Assembly (NCBI RefSeq): GCF_003073045.1
Contig: NC_037590.1
Span: 39,362,751-39,426,750 of the forward strand
Direction: 5' to 3'
Source of the DNA: Pomacea canaliculata
Lineage: Eukaryota > Mollusca > Gastropoda > Architaenioglossa > Ampullariidae
DNA length: 64,000 bases
A program made the translations under genes and the position numbers. Of the stretch, positions 22,451-33,303 are shown in pieces. Every line of letters begins with the position of its first letter. Within the stretch, counting starts at the first letter, position 1. The notes beneath the pieces were generated by a model. It had not been told where the DNA came from, did not search any database, and saw nothing but the letters and a program-made list of their open reading frames with translations.

Positions 22451-25400
22451 TTAAATATCAGGAATGGGTTGGTGGAAAATTTGAAAGCATACAACAGCAG
22501 AAATTTTTCACATGTGAAGCTTTTGCTTAAGTGACAATTTGAAGCTGCTGTTGTAAAAATTTTTCTTTTAACGTGATGGATTAGCTTTTAGTGGCAGCTA
22601 TTGTCCATCTTTCACACAGTAGAACATTTGTACATATTGGTGCAATATGCCTGTACCATTTCTGTAAAAAAAATAAATGCTGCCAATGTCAGTTTCTGTA
22701 TTGATGTGCAACAATAAATGCTGTGATGCTGAAAAAATTGTTTGTTGGTTATCTTTTCAGTTTAAAAAAGAAAAAAAGCAACACGGCTGCCTTTATTGTA
22801 ATTTTAATAACCACTCTTTTTTTATTTGCAAGCAGTAATATCCAGCAATGCTAAAAAAAATAATCATTAAACACTTGAACTAAGAAGCTAAAAATCTAGT
22901 GTTGATGCTTAATGCAACAGTCTTCACATTTTCATCAAATCTCTGCTACAAGCACTTCATGTCAGTACTTAAATTGTGCCACAGGATTTTGTTAATACAA
23001 CACTAGTACTCTGTTTTCCTTTGTAGTTGCAGTTGAAAAAGCAATTGGGTGTTTCAGGAAAAATTGTAATCTGCTGTGACAAACTTGCACACACATGACC
23101 TGTCTGTAGCAGAGCAACTTGGAAAATGGCTGCCGCACCCTTTCAGAATAACAAGCACAGAATTAAACAGTTGCAATAGGAACCTCTACCACCACAAAGC
23201 ATAGATGGGGCAGCGGCTCCAGCAACACTCCAAGAAAATCTGTATGTTTACAATATATATATAATCTATGTACACAGCAAGAAAAACAAGAAATTTGCCA
23301 AAAGATAGGGCTCTCATTCCCAAGTATGTTCTTTAAGCAGTGAAATGTGTCTGTCTGCACTTCGGAATGCTTCATTATTGTACTCATAACAAAAGCCGTA
23401 AAAAGCATAGTTTATCTAGAAACTGAAACTGAAAGGCAATGACCAGGCAACAGACACCAGCATATCACAGACCAGCTCTCTCTGGTTAAATAAGCGATAA
23501 ATTTTTTGTAACAAGTTGCAAAGAAAATGGGGGCTAGCTTTCAGTGCAAGTTCAATTATCCTCTTTAAGAAAGGTTGGGAAAAATGTCTTGGCAAAAAGT
23601 TTGCAAAAAATAATCACTATCAGATCATTATCTGAAACTGTTACTGGATGCTCTTATAGAATAAACTCTGTGTCCAACGAGAAGATAGGCAATGGTTGTA
23701 GCATTTTGTATCCAAGATTTTTTTTAAATGTGAGGTTGTTCTGTAGCAGTTTTTTAAACTGTAAAGATCAGTCTATAAACTATTAATTTCACTAGGAATA
23801 TGTGAAAATAATATTTATAAGACTTTAAAATTCATGCACAGCTGCCATATAGAAAGAGAAACAGAAAGGAGAAGTCAGTTTCTCTGGTCATAATCTAAAA
23901 AAATTGCCTCTGATGATAATATAATCATGAAATGTAAGGTGACGAAAACCAGATCTCTTTGTTTTTTTTTCTCTCCATTGTTTAAACTTTCATAGCATTC
24001 AGTTAATACTATGATGGAACATACACAGCAATGACAGGATGAAATACTGTGCACTAAAAAAAGAAAAAAAATTCCAAGAATGCATGGCCCTTAGTGTAGT
24101 AGCCATACACAATTAAAATAATCCTTACAAAAGAGTGACAATCATATAAATTAGGATCAAGAACCTATAATTTAAAAATTAATAAGCCTTTAGTCCTTTT
24201 TTAGCAAAAGATTACAAGAAGAACATTAGATATTTGGAAAACTTAAAAATATTTTCTATAATTCATATATAGGACTAGAGAAGTGTGCTTGCATCCAACT
24301 TGTTACAACTGCTGCATCTGAGACCATGTCATTTGTAATGATATTACATAGCTTCTAATGACACAGAGAAAAAGTGTTAACAGAAGATAAATATCTCCCA
24401 TTAGCTGATAACAAGGAGAATTATGAACTTGTCTGTCAATAGCCTTCAGTGCTCACATTAACATAATCCAAAAAATTGATGCTAGGATCCATGCTTTACC
24501 ATTCTGAGTTTAAAATTTAAACTTGATAAAACATTTGAACAAGCAAGCACTAGTAAATAACATAACCATTTCCCCTACATTCAATAAATGAACGTACACA
24601 AAAAACATCAACCTGAAATCTCTAAAGAAGCTAGAAAAAAGCATATGATTAAAAAAAAAGCATTTGAGAGTTTAACATTCATTTAGAACCGACAGCTGCA
24701 TCATCTATACAACTATCGAGTCTTTCAGTATTTCATGACAACGGCTTACTCCTTGCCTGGTTTAATCATTACAAAGATAACAACAACCAGGGCATTTGCA
24801 AAAAACAACAATTCAAGAATTCTGAAGGCTGACCAAACCACACACCAACAGCGTTTTCTTTTGTCAAAAATGTTAGTTGTCCACTTTTAGTAGTGTCTGC
24901 TATTTGTCAAGCATTAAAAAAATGATTTCAGGGCAATTTGGTTTAAAAGGTAGTAAACCACACATACTGTTCCAGAAAATGTTTTTGGAATAATTAGCTT
25001 TATTAATGCTACATTTGCTTTGGAAAAAAAAAACAACATTATCTCAGCATTATAACCCGAGACTAAAATGTAAGACATCACAACGCGATATCTTGAATCT
25101 CAAAAACAATTGCTGAAGCTATCAACTTACAGTCTCTCTTTGTGAACAAAGGGTCTCTGGAAATTGTATTCACTGCTTCAATAGGCAATTCAATATTGCT
25201 TGACTACAAAATATGAAAACAATCATATGAAGCAAGAGTGTGTGACTGTGTAGCATTGCAGTTAGGGTCTTTACACTAACACAAAAAAAGCTAAAGTCCA
25301 TAAGACTACAGGTTGCAGTTATCACAAAATAAGATCTAATACTGGCAGCAGAGTGCTGTAGAAGCAGACTGATTTGCGAAAGTTGGTCACTGCTATCACT

Positions 25401-27867
25401 TTCTATCAGCATGAAAGACAAGTGAAAAGCAAACTTCAAAAGCTGATAATCACAATAAAGCATGTGCTAAATAAATGCGAAAGCTTGCCGAAACAAAACT
25501 AAGTGAGGTTGTGTTTGTTTCACTCATTTCAGGATGAACAGGTGCCAAAAAAAAAAAAAAAGGTCTGCTTATGATCAATAACAGAAGTTATAAAAGAACA
25601 TGAACACTGCCAGCACATCCACCTACGCTAATTTTAGTATCAGTAGTAGTGTTAAAGTAAAAGCCCAGTCTATGGACCATACTTGTGAAGAAACAAAACT
25701 GATGTCATGAATAATTAAAAATGACGCATCAACAAAAAAAAAAAAATGAGAATAAAACTTATGTATCTTGATAGGTCACCAACAGCTGAAAGTACGATCT
25801 TGAGCACAAGATTTCAAGACTTTTGTTCTACCTTTTCACCTTCCCAGAATGCATTATCTGGCATCTGGTTTTCAATGCAAATTACTGTTGTGTGGCTTTG
25901 CAGCTAATGTGTTGACAAACTGGACACAATGGCAACCACAGGCACTGTCAGCACTGAACAGCGCCCTTCTTTTCTCTATGTGAAAATATTCTGAAAATAG
26001 GTTCACCTTATTAGTGCAGCACCAAAGCAGCATGAACCTTTTAACTAATCAATTTTTACTTTTGCATCATGAAGCACAAATAATATGCCTTCACAATGCA
26101 CTGTAAAATGACATCCCCCACCCCCTCACCAGGTTTGAAAGATGAAAAATATGAAAATTTTAGTCTGCATGAAAACTCGTGCAACAACTTCTCTGTTATC
26201 TTCAGAAGGGGAGCATGCTATGTATGCAGAGAATCCAAAGCTGCTGCAAGGAGGCAGGCTATAGAATAGGTGACTTCTGCCTCCAGAACTAGCTATACAC
26301 AGACCTTTTCCAAAAACCAGATGTGCACCTGGTTATAAGCAACTCTGTCAGACTGCTGCATGGTAAATGCTAGAGACCTGGAAGAATGTTCCGTTTGTTC
26401 CGTTTTCTTTTCAGTGATGCACAGGTCTAAGTTCTGCTTTTCAATACAAGATTACAGGAAGATATTTTCCCCCCACAGACCAAATGTGAAATTGCATGTT
26501 TAATACAGATAACTCCATCTCAACTGTTCTCCCAAACAAATGGCTATGATGACCATAAAGTAATGTCTCCAATACCCTGAAAACTTTACATAATACAAAT
26601 AACAATGACTCTAAGATCATCTTACATGTTAATGTTCAAGTAAAAATAAAATTGGGATTGAAAATGAAGAATTAAAAAAAATATTTCAAAACACGTTAAT
26701 GGTACCTAGAAGGAATGTAGATCCTTAAGGATCTTAATGGCCGTAGCAAAAAAGCCCCACTAAAGGAGGATGGAAAAAACCCAACACAATTCAAAGAAAG
26801 GCTTCAAGAGACTTAAAAAAAAAAATCTGGTCATCATCTTTGTGCAGTAAATAGTTTCTTTAAAGCTCACCATCTGCAACACTTTGTGGGCATGACGTGG
26901 CGGAAAACATATATTTTGCCACAGTCATGCAATGAGTATGTCCCTGGCTCTGAATTTAAAGGATAAATCTTTCCAAAACCTGGCATATAGTTCATTTTGA
27001 AACCTGTATAGAATACAAATTAACACATTTTTCAGACAAAGATACAGTTCTCAGTTCTCCAGCATTGGCCAGTGCATGTTCCTAGCAAATATATGTTACA
27101 CGCGATCTGGTTAAATATTGTAGTACAAGGCATGTTTTGGCATGAACACAAAGCACAACTGGACTAAATAATGGTGCAAAATCAAAGAAACCATCCTCCC
27201 TTTAAAAATCTTCTCCACATGTCCACTATAAAAATACCACTAAAGTTAACAAGAAAGAAAAAGAAAATTAGATTACTTCCCAACAGTGAAAACAACTTAG
27301 TGACTTGAATACTCGCCTGACAAAGATGTGTATAAAGTAAAGCACAGCCTATTTTAGTAACAATTTACTGCAAGCTAACTCTCTATTTACTACAGAGTCA
27401 AATAACACAAAACATTTTCACAGATATGTTACATGATTATATATCAAAACCAAGGGAGCTGTGTTCATATGCTTTTCTTCTATGCATTGCACACATAAGC
27501 AATCTGGCCTAGTTATAATCTGATGTCTCCTTGTCTGAGCAAGTGACAACAAGGACTAAAAAGAGAAACCACAACACAGCAGTTTTACAACTCTGCAGCT
27601 ATGGGAAGAATTACTGTGTAAGCAAATGAAAATCACTTGTAGATATATGAGAATAAAACTATGTAAATTTATCTTTAAATCATAATGATAAGCATTTATG
27701 TATAGAAAATTTACAAATAAAGCTTTTATCACACAAGCATTTGGCAATAAACAGATTATTTTTTAAAGCCACCAACTGAAGGGTTTTTTAAAAAATACAT
27801 AAAGTGTAAGGTGCGACATGCTGAGTAAAAGCAGAGAGTTGTTCAAGGATCTATTGTGTTGAGCCTG
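22451..27867 (-). other. Gene-free, A-rich stretch, possible distal 3'UTR of HELZ
   Basis: No exon is supported. Around 22.75 kb the strand bias changes from T-rich to A-rich on the plus strand. Plus-strand AATAAA motifs lie at 22672-22677 and 22713-22718; minus-strand ones (plus TTTATT) lie at 22792-22797 and 22821-22826. This is the layout of two convergent transcripts ending tail to tail. If so, the HELZ 3'UTR would be close to 9 kb; long 3'UTRs are known for vertebrate HELZ. This is inference from composition and signals. Confidence 0.3.
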
Positions 27868-28547
27868 ATGATGACTACACATGTGACTGACGAGGACAAG
27901 GAACTTATTGCTCAATTAAAATCTGCGTTCAAAACCATGATTAAAAACGAGGTATCGCTGCAGTCGGAGGCAGCCCGGTAAGAGGAGGCAGCCTATTCAG
28001 AGGAATTTTGGATACAACGCAGACTACGTAAACTACAGTGCTTTGCACAAAGCATTCTCGGCTTTATGAATTTAAAAAGCGATGACCAGACCACGCATCT
28101 AGGAAAATCTGTAATCGATGTATTTGCTCTCCAGTGGAGCAGAAACTATATGCAACTAACGGAACAGCTTGGCCAAGATGGAGACCTCCTAACCTTAAGA
28201 GACATGCAGGAGATGCAGGCGACCAGCATGGCCATGACTCAGGTGGAGAATGTTTTCCAAGGACTGAGTTCATTACGCTTGGATGACACAGAGCTAGCCC
28301 TTATGTCAGCTCTGTCAATGAGAGAAGACAAAACACGACCGGAAGAGGACATCACCCAGGTCGGAAACTTCTCCACGGCACTCTCTCAAGATACATGACA
28401 GAGAAATACCCGGACTGTGTGAACCGATATGATATCAGTCTAAAACTACTCGAGGATATGCATGGCTTGCACTTTGAAAATGAAGAACAAGTGAGGATAG
28501 CGCTCAAACAGATTTTCAAGCAGCTTGATGATGAGTCCAGGTGCTAG
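27868..28547 (+). pseudogene. Nuclear-receptor ligand-binding-domain retropseudogene
   Basis: The translation from ATG at 27868 reads as a nuclear-receptor LBD: TDEDKELIAQLKSAF (helix 1 region), then the signature region ILGFMNLKSDDQTTHLGKSV (helices 3-5, family pattern PGF..L...DQ..LLK), LDDTELALMSAL (helix 7-8 pattern LD..E...L.A) and LHFENEEQVRIALKQIF towards the end. It is broken by an in-frame TAA near 27,976 and by a two-base frameshift in the CTCTCTC run near 28,379, after which the new frame continues the domain to TAG. There is no DNA-binding domain and no intron over 680 bp, and an A-run follows at 28,642. A processed copy is the simplest reading. The parent subfamily is not clear to me. 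Confidence 0.7.
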
Positions 28548-29340
28548 GTCAGCCCTACCAATATGATTTGACATTCAGTTTCGTTTTTTGACTTATTTCT
28601 GGCTGAAGTACAGCCCCTCAGTAAAGTACAATTATTTGGCCAAAAAAAAGAAAGTGTAAGAAGGTGCAGATATAAGCTCTTGCCTGATATCCTCCATGAG
28701 CAAAGTGTGGCCTAAACAGGCTTGAAGGAACCGAACACTGGACATTCAAAAGCTAGATGATGTAATGAATGAACAATATGTTGCTGTACTAAGGCATGTT
28801 AAAAAGTCTACAATGTTCAAATGTCGGTGGCATCATAAAACCTTCTGAGATCAAGCCATCTGCTCATCTGGTCTTCTTCATGGATGACATTTTAAGTCTG
28901 TCTCTGCTCATACCTTGAGGTTATACGATCATATTTATGGATCATATCTTAAGTCTGCTCACATGGGTATGAAATAAAGAAAATCTGTTTTCATTGATGT
29001 TTTGAGTCCAGAACATTGTTCAATTGTTCTCACATTAGCACTCCAAACAAAAAAAAAACAAAAAAAATCCTATAACAAATGAAATGCAAACTCCTTATCC
29101 TTACTATGCATCAGGACTGAGGCTTTTCTGTCTGCTCCTCATTGGAGAAATTTCCCATTCCCATTTAAGAAAAAAAAAACCCAACAAAATCTTGGTAATT
29201 TCATGACCTCTTATATAGAATTTCTAATTGATAAAGTTTAGACAGTGCTCATGGAGCCATCAGTTGCTCTTTTACCCCTCCCCACCATTATTGTATTGTA
29301 GACAATGTACAAAATTTATTTTCTACTTTGTGTGTTTAGT
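28548..29340. other. Non-coding stretch after the retropseudogene
   Basis: No gene is visible. Near 28,855-28,985 a phrase with CTTAAGTCTG or TTTAAGTCTG occurs twice, both near ATGGATCAT or ATGGATGAC. A-runs lie at 29,048 and 29,169. Confidence 0.4.
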
Positions 29341-29344
29341 GTAT

Positions 29345-29880
29345 TTAGTGTAGTTATTCTGTTAGGGTAAAGTTTTGAGGAGGGCCGTAGGATAGGGACA
29401 ATAGGTCATGAACGGGTCAAGCTGGCAGCACATCAGCCTGGCTGACGCACCACCCGTCTGGCTGCCCCATTCAGCAACTGGTGGCCAGTCAGGGGCTAAC
29501 AACATCATCCATGTAAGCGGCCGCAATTGATGTACGGCCAGGGGATATAACTGTGTACCCCTTATTGTCCAGCTAAAAGCCGGGTATCGCCCAAGGCAAT
29601 CAACGCCCCCTTTTAGTAATAGCTTTAGACCAGTACAAGAAAAAAAAAACTTCACTTTTCCGGGTGGCAAGGTAGCGAACAGCCGACGGAGGTCCGTCTG
29701 GTGTAAGACGTAAAAGAGTCTGAGGGACTTGGAATATCATTGTATTTGAAGTAGGGAATTATTAGTGAATCGTGAACTGTAACTGATGGATGTGTGAACA
29801 GAGGAATTATTAGTGAAGTGTGAATTTTAGCTTGTGAACTTGTAAACCTTGAAACTATCATCATGATGACCAGTAATGAG
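29345..29880. repeat. GC-rich insert of unknown type, probable mobile-element remnant
   Basis: The block is much richer in GC and CpG than the DNA on both sides. It contains GCGGCCGC-like sequence and an internal A10 run at 29,640, followed by a second GC-rich part (GGTCCGTCTGGTGTAAGACG). The composition break and the internal A-run suggest a retroposed element or two adjacent ones. I see no clear coding motif in either strand. Confidence 0.35.
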
Positions 29881-31719
29881 AAGAAGAGCCAGAAAGCTAA
29901 GTTTTAAGATAATATCTGAATGATACTTGCAACTATTCCTTTATGTATGCATGCACTTTTTGTCTAATTATATTCTTTTGACTCATATTAAAGTATCTGC
30001 ATTGAAGGAATGTGTTGTAATTGTGTGGGTGCATGCTAGATGAGTATAGACTAGCACCATTAACCATTGCGTACAGGACCCACATTATGTTCATTACAGA
30101 CGATCACTACCACTGTTTAGTAGATATACTCTCCATCATCTGACCATGACCTTAAACATAAATGGACAGGCAGACTAAAGGCAGCTCTAAAAGTGTGATG
30201 TATTGAATGCTAAGGTTACAAGTGAAGTAGCAAAACAGAATGTTTAGCTACTTTTTAAGTCACTGAAGAAGTTAAGTTGTTCATCTTGACTGCAATGGTT
30301 GTCACTGAAGTGGCACCCATCTTGACTGAATTAAGCAGTTTGCAAACAAGGCTTGTAAATATGTATAAAGATTATATGATTACATAAATCAGCTGAAGCT
30401 TGTGAAGATCAGATTCAGTTAGCTGGGCAACATACAATACTGGGATTGTTAATGCCATCTCCTTCAGGAAGCAAGCAAATCAAAGAAACTAAGACATAAG
30501 TCAAATAAAAATAAAATTTGAAAATGACCTAAAATACAAACTTAAATCTAACAAGCTACTCATATAGAGTACATGTGATATAAATCTGATATTTCTATTA
30601 CAAATATAAATTACAATAATCTTCTCTGGGACCAGCATAAACTAGAACACGGAAGATGTCAGCTGGCACATAAAACAAAACAAAACAAAAGCCTGAACAC
30701 AAAAACAAAAACAAGCAAAATAAGCATAACCCACAATATGGCTTGCTTCTAATGTTTCATGAAATAAACTAAAAGCATGTGCGAATAAGAAAACAGTGAT
30801 GAAATGATACAGGCACCAAACAACTGTTATTTGGTAGCACAATGCAGGGACCTGCACAATGACAGATTTTACTCTATGCCAGTCGCAAATATGGCTGTTG
30901 CCACTTGGGTGTTATTCCTTTTCCTGTTATGATCCTCAGTTGATTTTTTTTAAAAATTACGATTTGTTAAACCTTACTCTCTCAAGCCTGTGTCAAAAGT
31001 TAACAGCTTATATCAGAAAAGCATATTCTTCAAAATCTCTCATAACTGGCATATGCTTTTCCCACCAATACTCTTCTCCACATACTAATGCATGTTTCCT
31101 CATCTTTCAATTTATCTATCTGTTCACTTCTGAACTCCTTATTAATATAACGTCTTATTTGTTTGTTGTTGCATGACACTCGCAACATTCATTAGGAGAA
31201 AAAGGCATACTTCAAAATCCTTATTATTACTACTGTTCTTCTTCTTGTTCCTAATCACCCCCAGTGGTGCATAGGGCCGCAGTTACTATTATTACAGGCT
31301 ATTAGCAATTTACAATGTGTACAATAAATGCTGCCATCTGGTCATGAATGATCCTTGTAAAAATATTAACAAAAATCACCTTAACATAGATGGCAGTGGT
31401 TAAGTCCACAAACTAATCTCAGTGAAAATAACAAAAATTTCCAAAGATATTAAAGGACTAACCAAATGCTGACAGAGAACAGCAGCCTAAAACATGACAG
31501 GCTGAATAAAGTGAGAAGGAAATTAACTATTTAATTGCATGGATACTGAATTAGGACTAGAAAGAAATTTTACCTCATGTACAGAGGAAATACATAATTT
31601 GGAAGGTAAATCGGAATCTACCTGTCGAGGTTACAAAAACTGACAGTTGTTCCCTGTGCACAAAATGTATACGCATGTGTGTACACACATGCAAGCTTGC
31701 ATACATACATGAATGCCTC
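29881..31719 (-). other. Proximal 3' region of HELZ, non-coding
   Basis: Directly downstream of the HELZ stop codon on the minus strand. It is A-rich on the plus strand with an AAAACAAAACAAAAC run near 30,671. No exon is supported. It is probably 3'UTR, at least in its part next to 31,719. Confidence 0.4.
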
Positions 31720-33303
31720 TCACTGCAAAGAATTTCCCCCATGAATGCGGCGCTGCTCAGCATTTGTAGCTTCAATATTAAGACTCTTAAGGATCCCAAA
31801 TGGATCCAAATCCATGTCACCACCTGGTGTCATGAAGCCAGATGGTGTGCGTGGTGTCTGTGGCTCCATCTGGCTGATGTCAGGCACCAGGGTGCCTGGT
31901 GATGGTGGCATCTTTTGGACAACCCCAGCGTAAGTTGGGCGCTCCTCATTCTTGCTGGCAGGTGACGATGAGTCAGAAGAGGAAGGCTGTGAGTTGGCGC
32001 TGCCTGGTTGATTATGCTGCTGGTGCTGCAGTTGCTGTGCAGCCGTCAAGTCAAGTTGCAGAGAACTCAGAGCTGCATTACGTCCATTGTGGAGTGAAAC
32101 AAAATGGATTCTCTGGGGGACAGCGGATGGGGAAGGTGTATTCTCAGAGCTTTCCGTGCCCTCCTCAATGTTTTCTTCGATCATGCGAACAATGTCTGTT
32201 ATGGCTGTTGGTGTCGGCAAGTCGTCGCTGAACTGGCGGCTAAAGCCAGTTGTCTGCAGGCGCAGCTGCTTTGTATCCCTCTTGTTTTTGAGAGAAGCAG
32301 AAGCAGGTGTGGCAGCAGTGTAGTTGTTTTGATTTGCAGATACCTCAGCATATGTTTCAGCTGCACCTTCCTCAGACAATGCCTTAACAGGCCTGTTACC
32401 TGTGCCTGTCATAATATCTGATACCAAGTTGCTGGTAGCAGCACTTTTGGCAAAGTTTGGTAGGCCCCTGTCTTTGACATCTTGTGATGCTTCTTCAGCG
32501 CTGAGGGGTGTGGAACTGCGGCCAACACCGTAATTGGCAGGGCTGTATGGTCGCTCTGACACAGGAGTGCCTCGACCTTCTGGTAGGGGCCCTGGTGCCA
32601 GGCCTGGAATGGAAGGCATGGGGACCTGGTTCACAGGTGTGCTGGAACGAGAAGAGTTCTGGCTAGGTGGATTCAAACCTGGTCGCAGATGAGGTGGAAC
32701 ATGCTTGACATTCGGTAGCACTTGAAAAGCCGGAATGGGACTACTGGAGTTGCCAGTGTTAAGTCTGGTGTCTGGGGAGCCGCGGGCCTCCACACCTTCA
32801 TCACCTCGGTCACTAGGACTGGCCAGACCATGCTGTCCACTGCCAAATGGAGAATGAAGTGGAATGCCATGGTAGACAGGGCCATGCAAATGCGTGTGTG
32901 GTCCTCCCAGGGGAGGACGGATGATCGGCTGATGATTATAAGGAAAACTGTACTGTTGCTGGAGGGCAGCTAATCGAAGATCATCAGGCAGTAGATAATA
33001 GCCTTGGTGTGAAGGATGGTTGTTAGGATATATAGGATACATCGTGGGAAGTGGGTAGCTCAAGGGTAAGCGAGAGAAAGGATACGCAGTCATCCGACCA
33101 CGTGATGGCTTGTAGGATGGTCGAAAATCTACCATGCGGATACTTTCTGCTCGTTGGGCTGCCAGGTGAGGTACATTAGCACGAGGAACACCTCCCTTGT
33201 GGTGGCCCCATAATCCCCCACCTGCCGGAGGCCTCATCAGAACTGGACCCACATAGGGAGTGTACATAGGCATGGAAAAATATGGCATCATCTGTGGGTA
33301 CAT
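31720..33303 (-). CDS. HELZ: HELZ coding exon 22, low-complexity C-terminal tail
   Basis: A single 1,584-bp exon with 527 residues and TGA. It begins [20 protein letters not shown] and is rich in Pro, Ser, Gln, Met and His. Near the end are [16 protein letters not shown] and [13 protein letters not shown], which parallel the SYASALRAPPKP and DPLSLFQELSL end of human HELZ. In human HELZ this tail binds CCR4-NOT. Confidence 0.93.
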   Translation of the reverse strand: MYPQMMPYFSMPMYTPYVGPVLMRPPAGGGLWGHHKGGVPRANVPHLAAQRAESIRMVDFRPSYKPSRGRMTAYPFSRLPLSYPLPTMYPIYPNNHPSHQGYYLLPDDLRLAALQQQYSFPYNHQPIIRPPLGGPHTHLHGPVYHGIPLHSPFGSGQHGLASPSDRGDEGVEARGSPDTRLNTGNSSSPIPAFQVLPNVKHVPPHLRPGLNPPSQNSSRSSTPVNQVPMPSIPGLAPGPLPEGRGTPVSERPYSPANYGVGRSSTPLSAEEASQDVKDRGLPNFAKSAATSNLVSDIMTGTGNRPVKALSEEGAAETYAEVSANQNNYTAATPASASLKNKRDTKQLRLQTTGFSRQFSDDLPTPTAITDIVRMIEENIEEGTESSENTPSPSAVPQRIHFVSLHNGRNAALSSLQLDLTAAQQLQHQQHNQPGSANSQPSSSDSSSPASKNEERPTYAGVVQKMPPSPGTLVPDISQMEPQTPRTPSGFMTPGGDMDLDPFGILKSLNIEATNAEQRRIHGGNSLQ

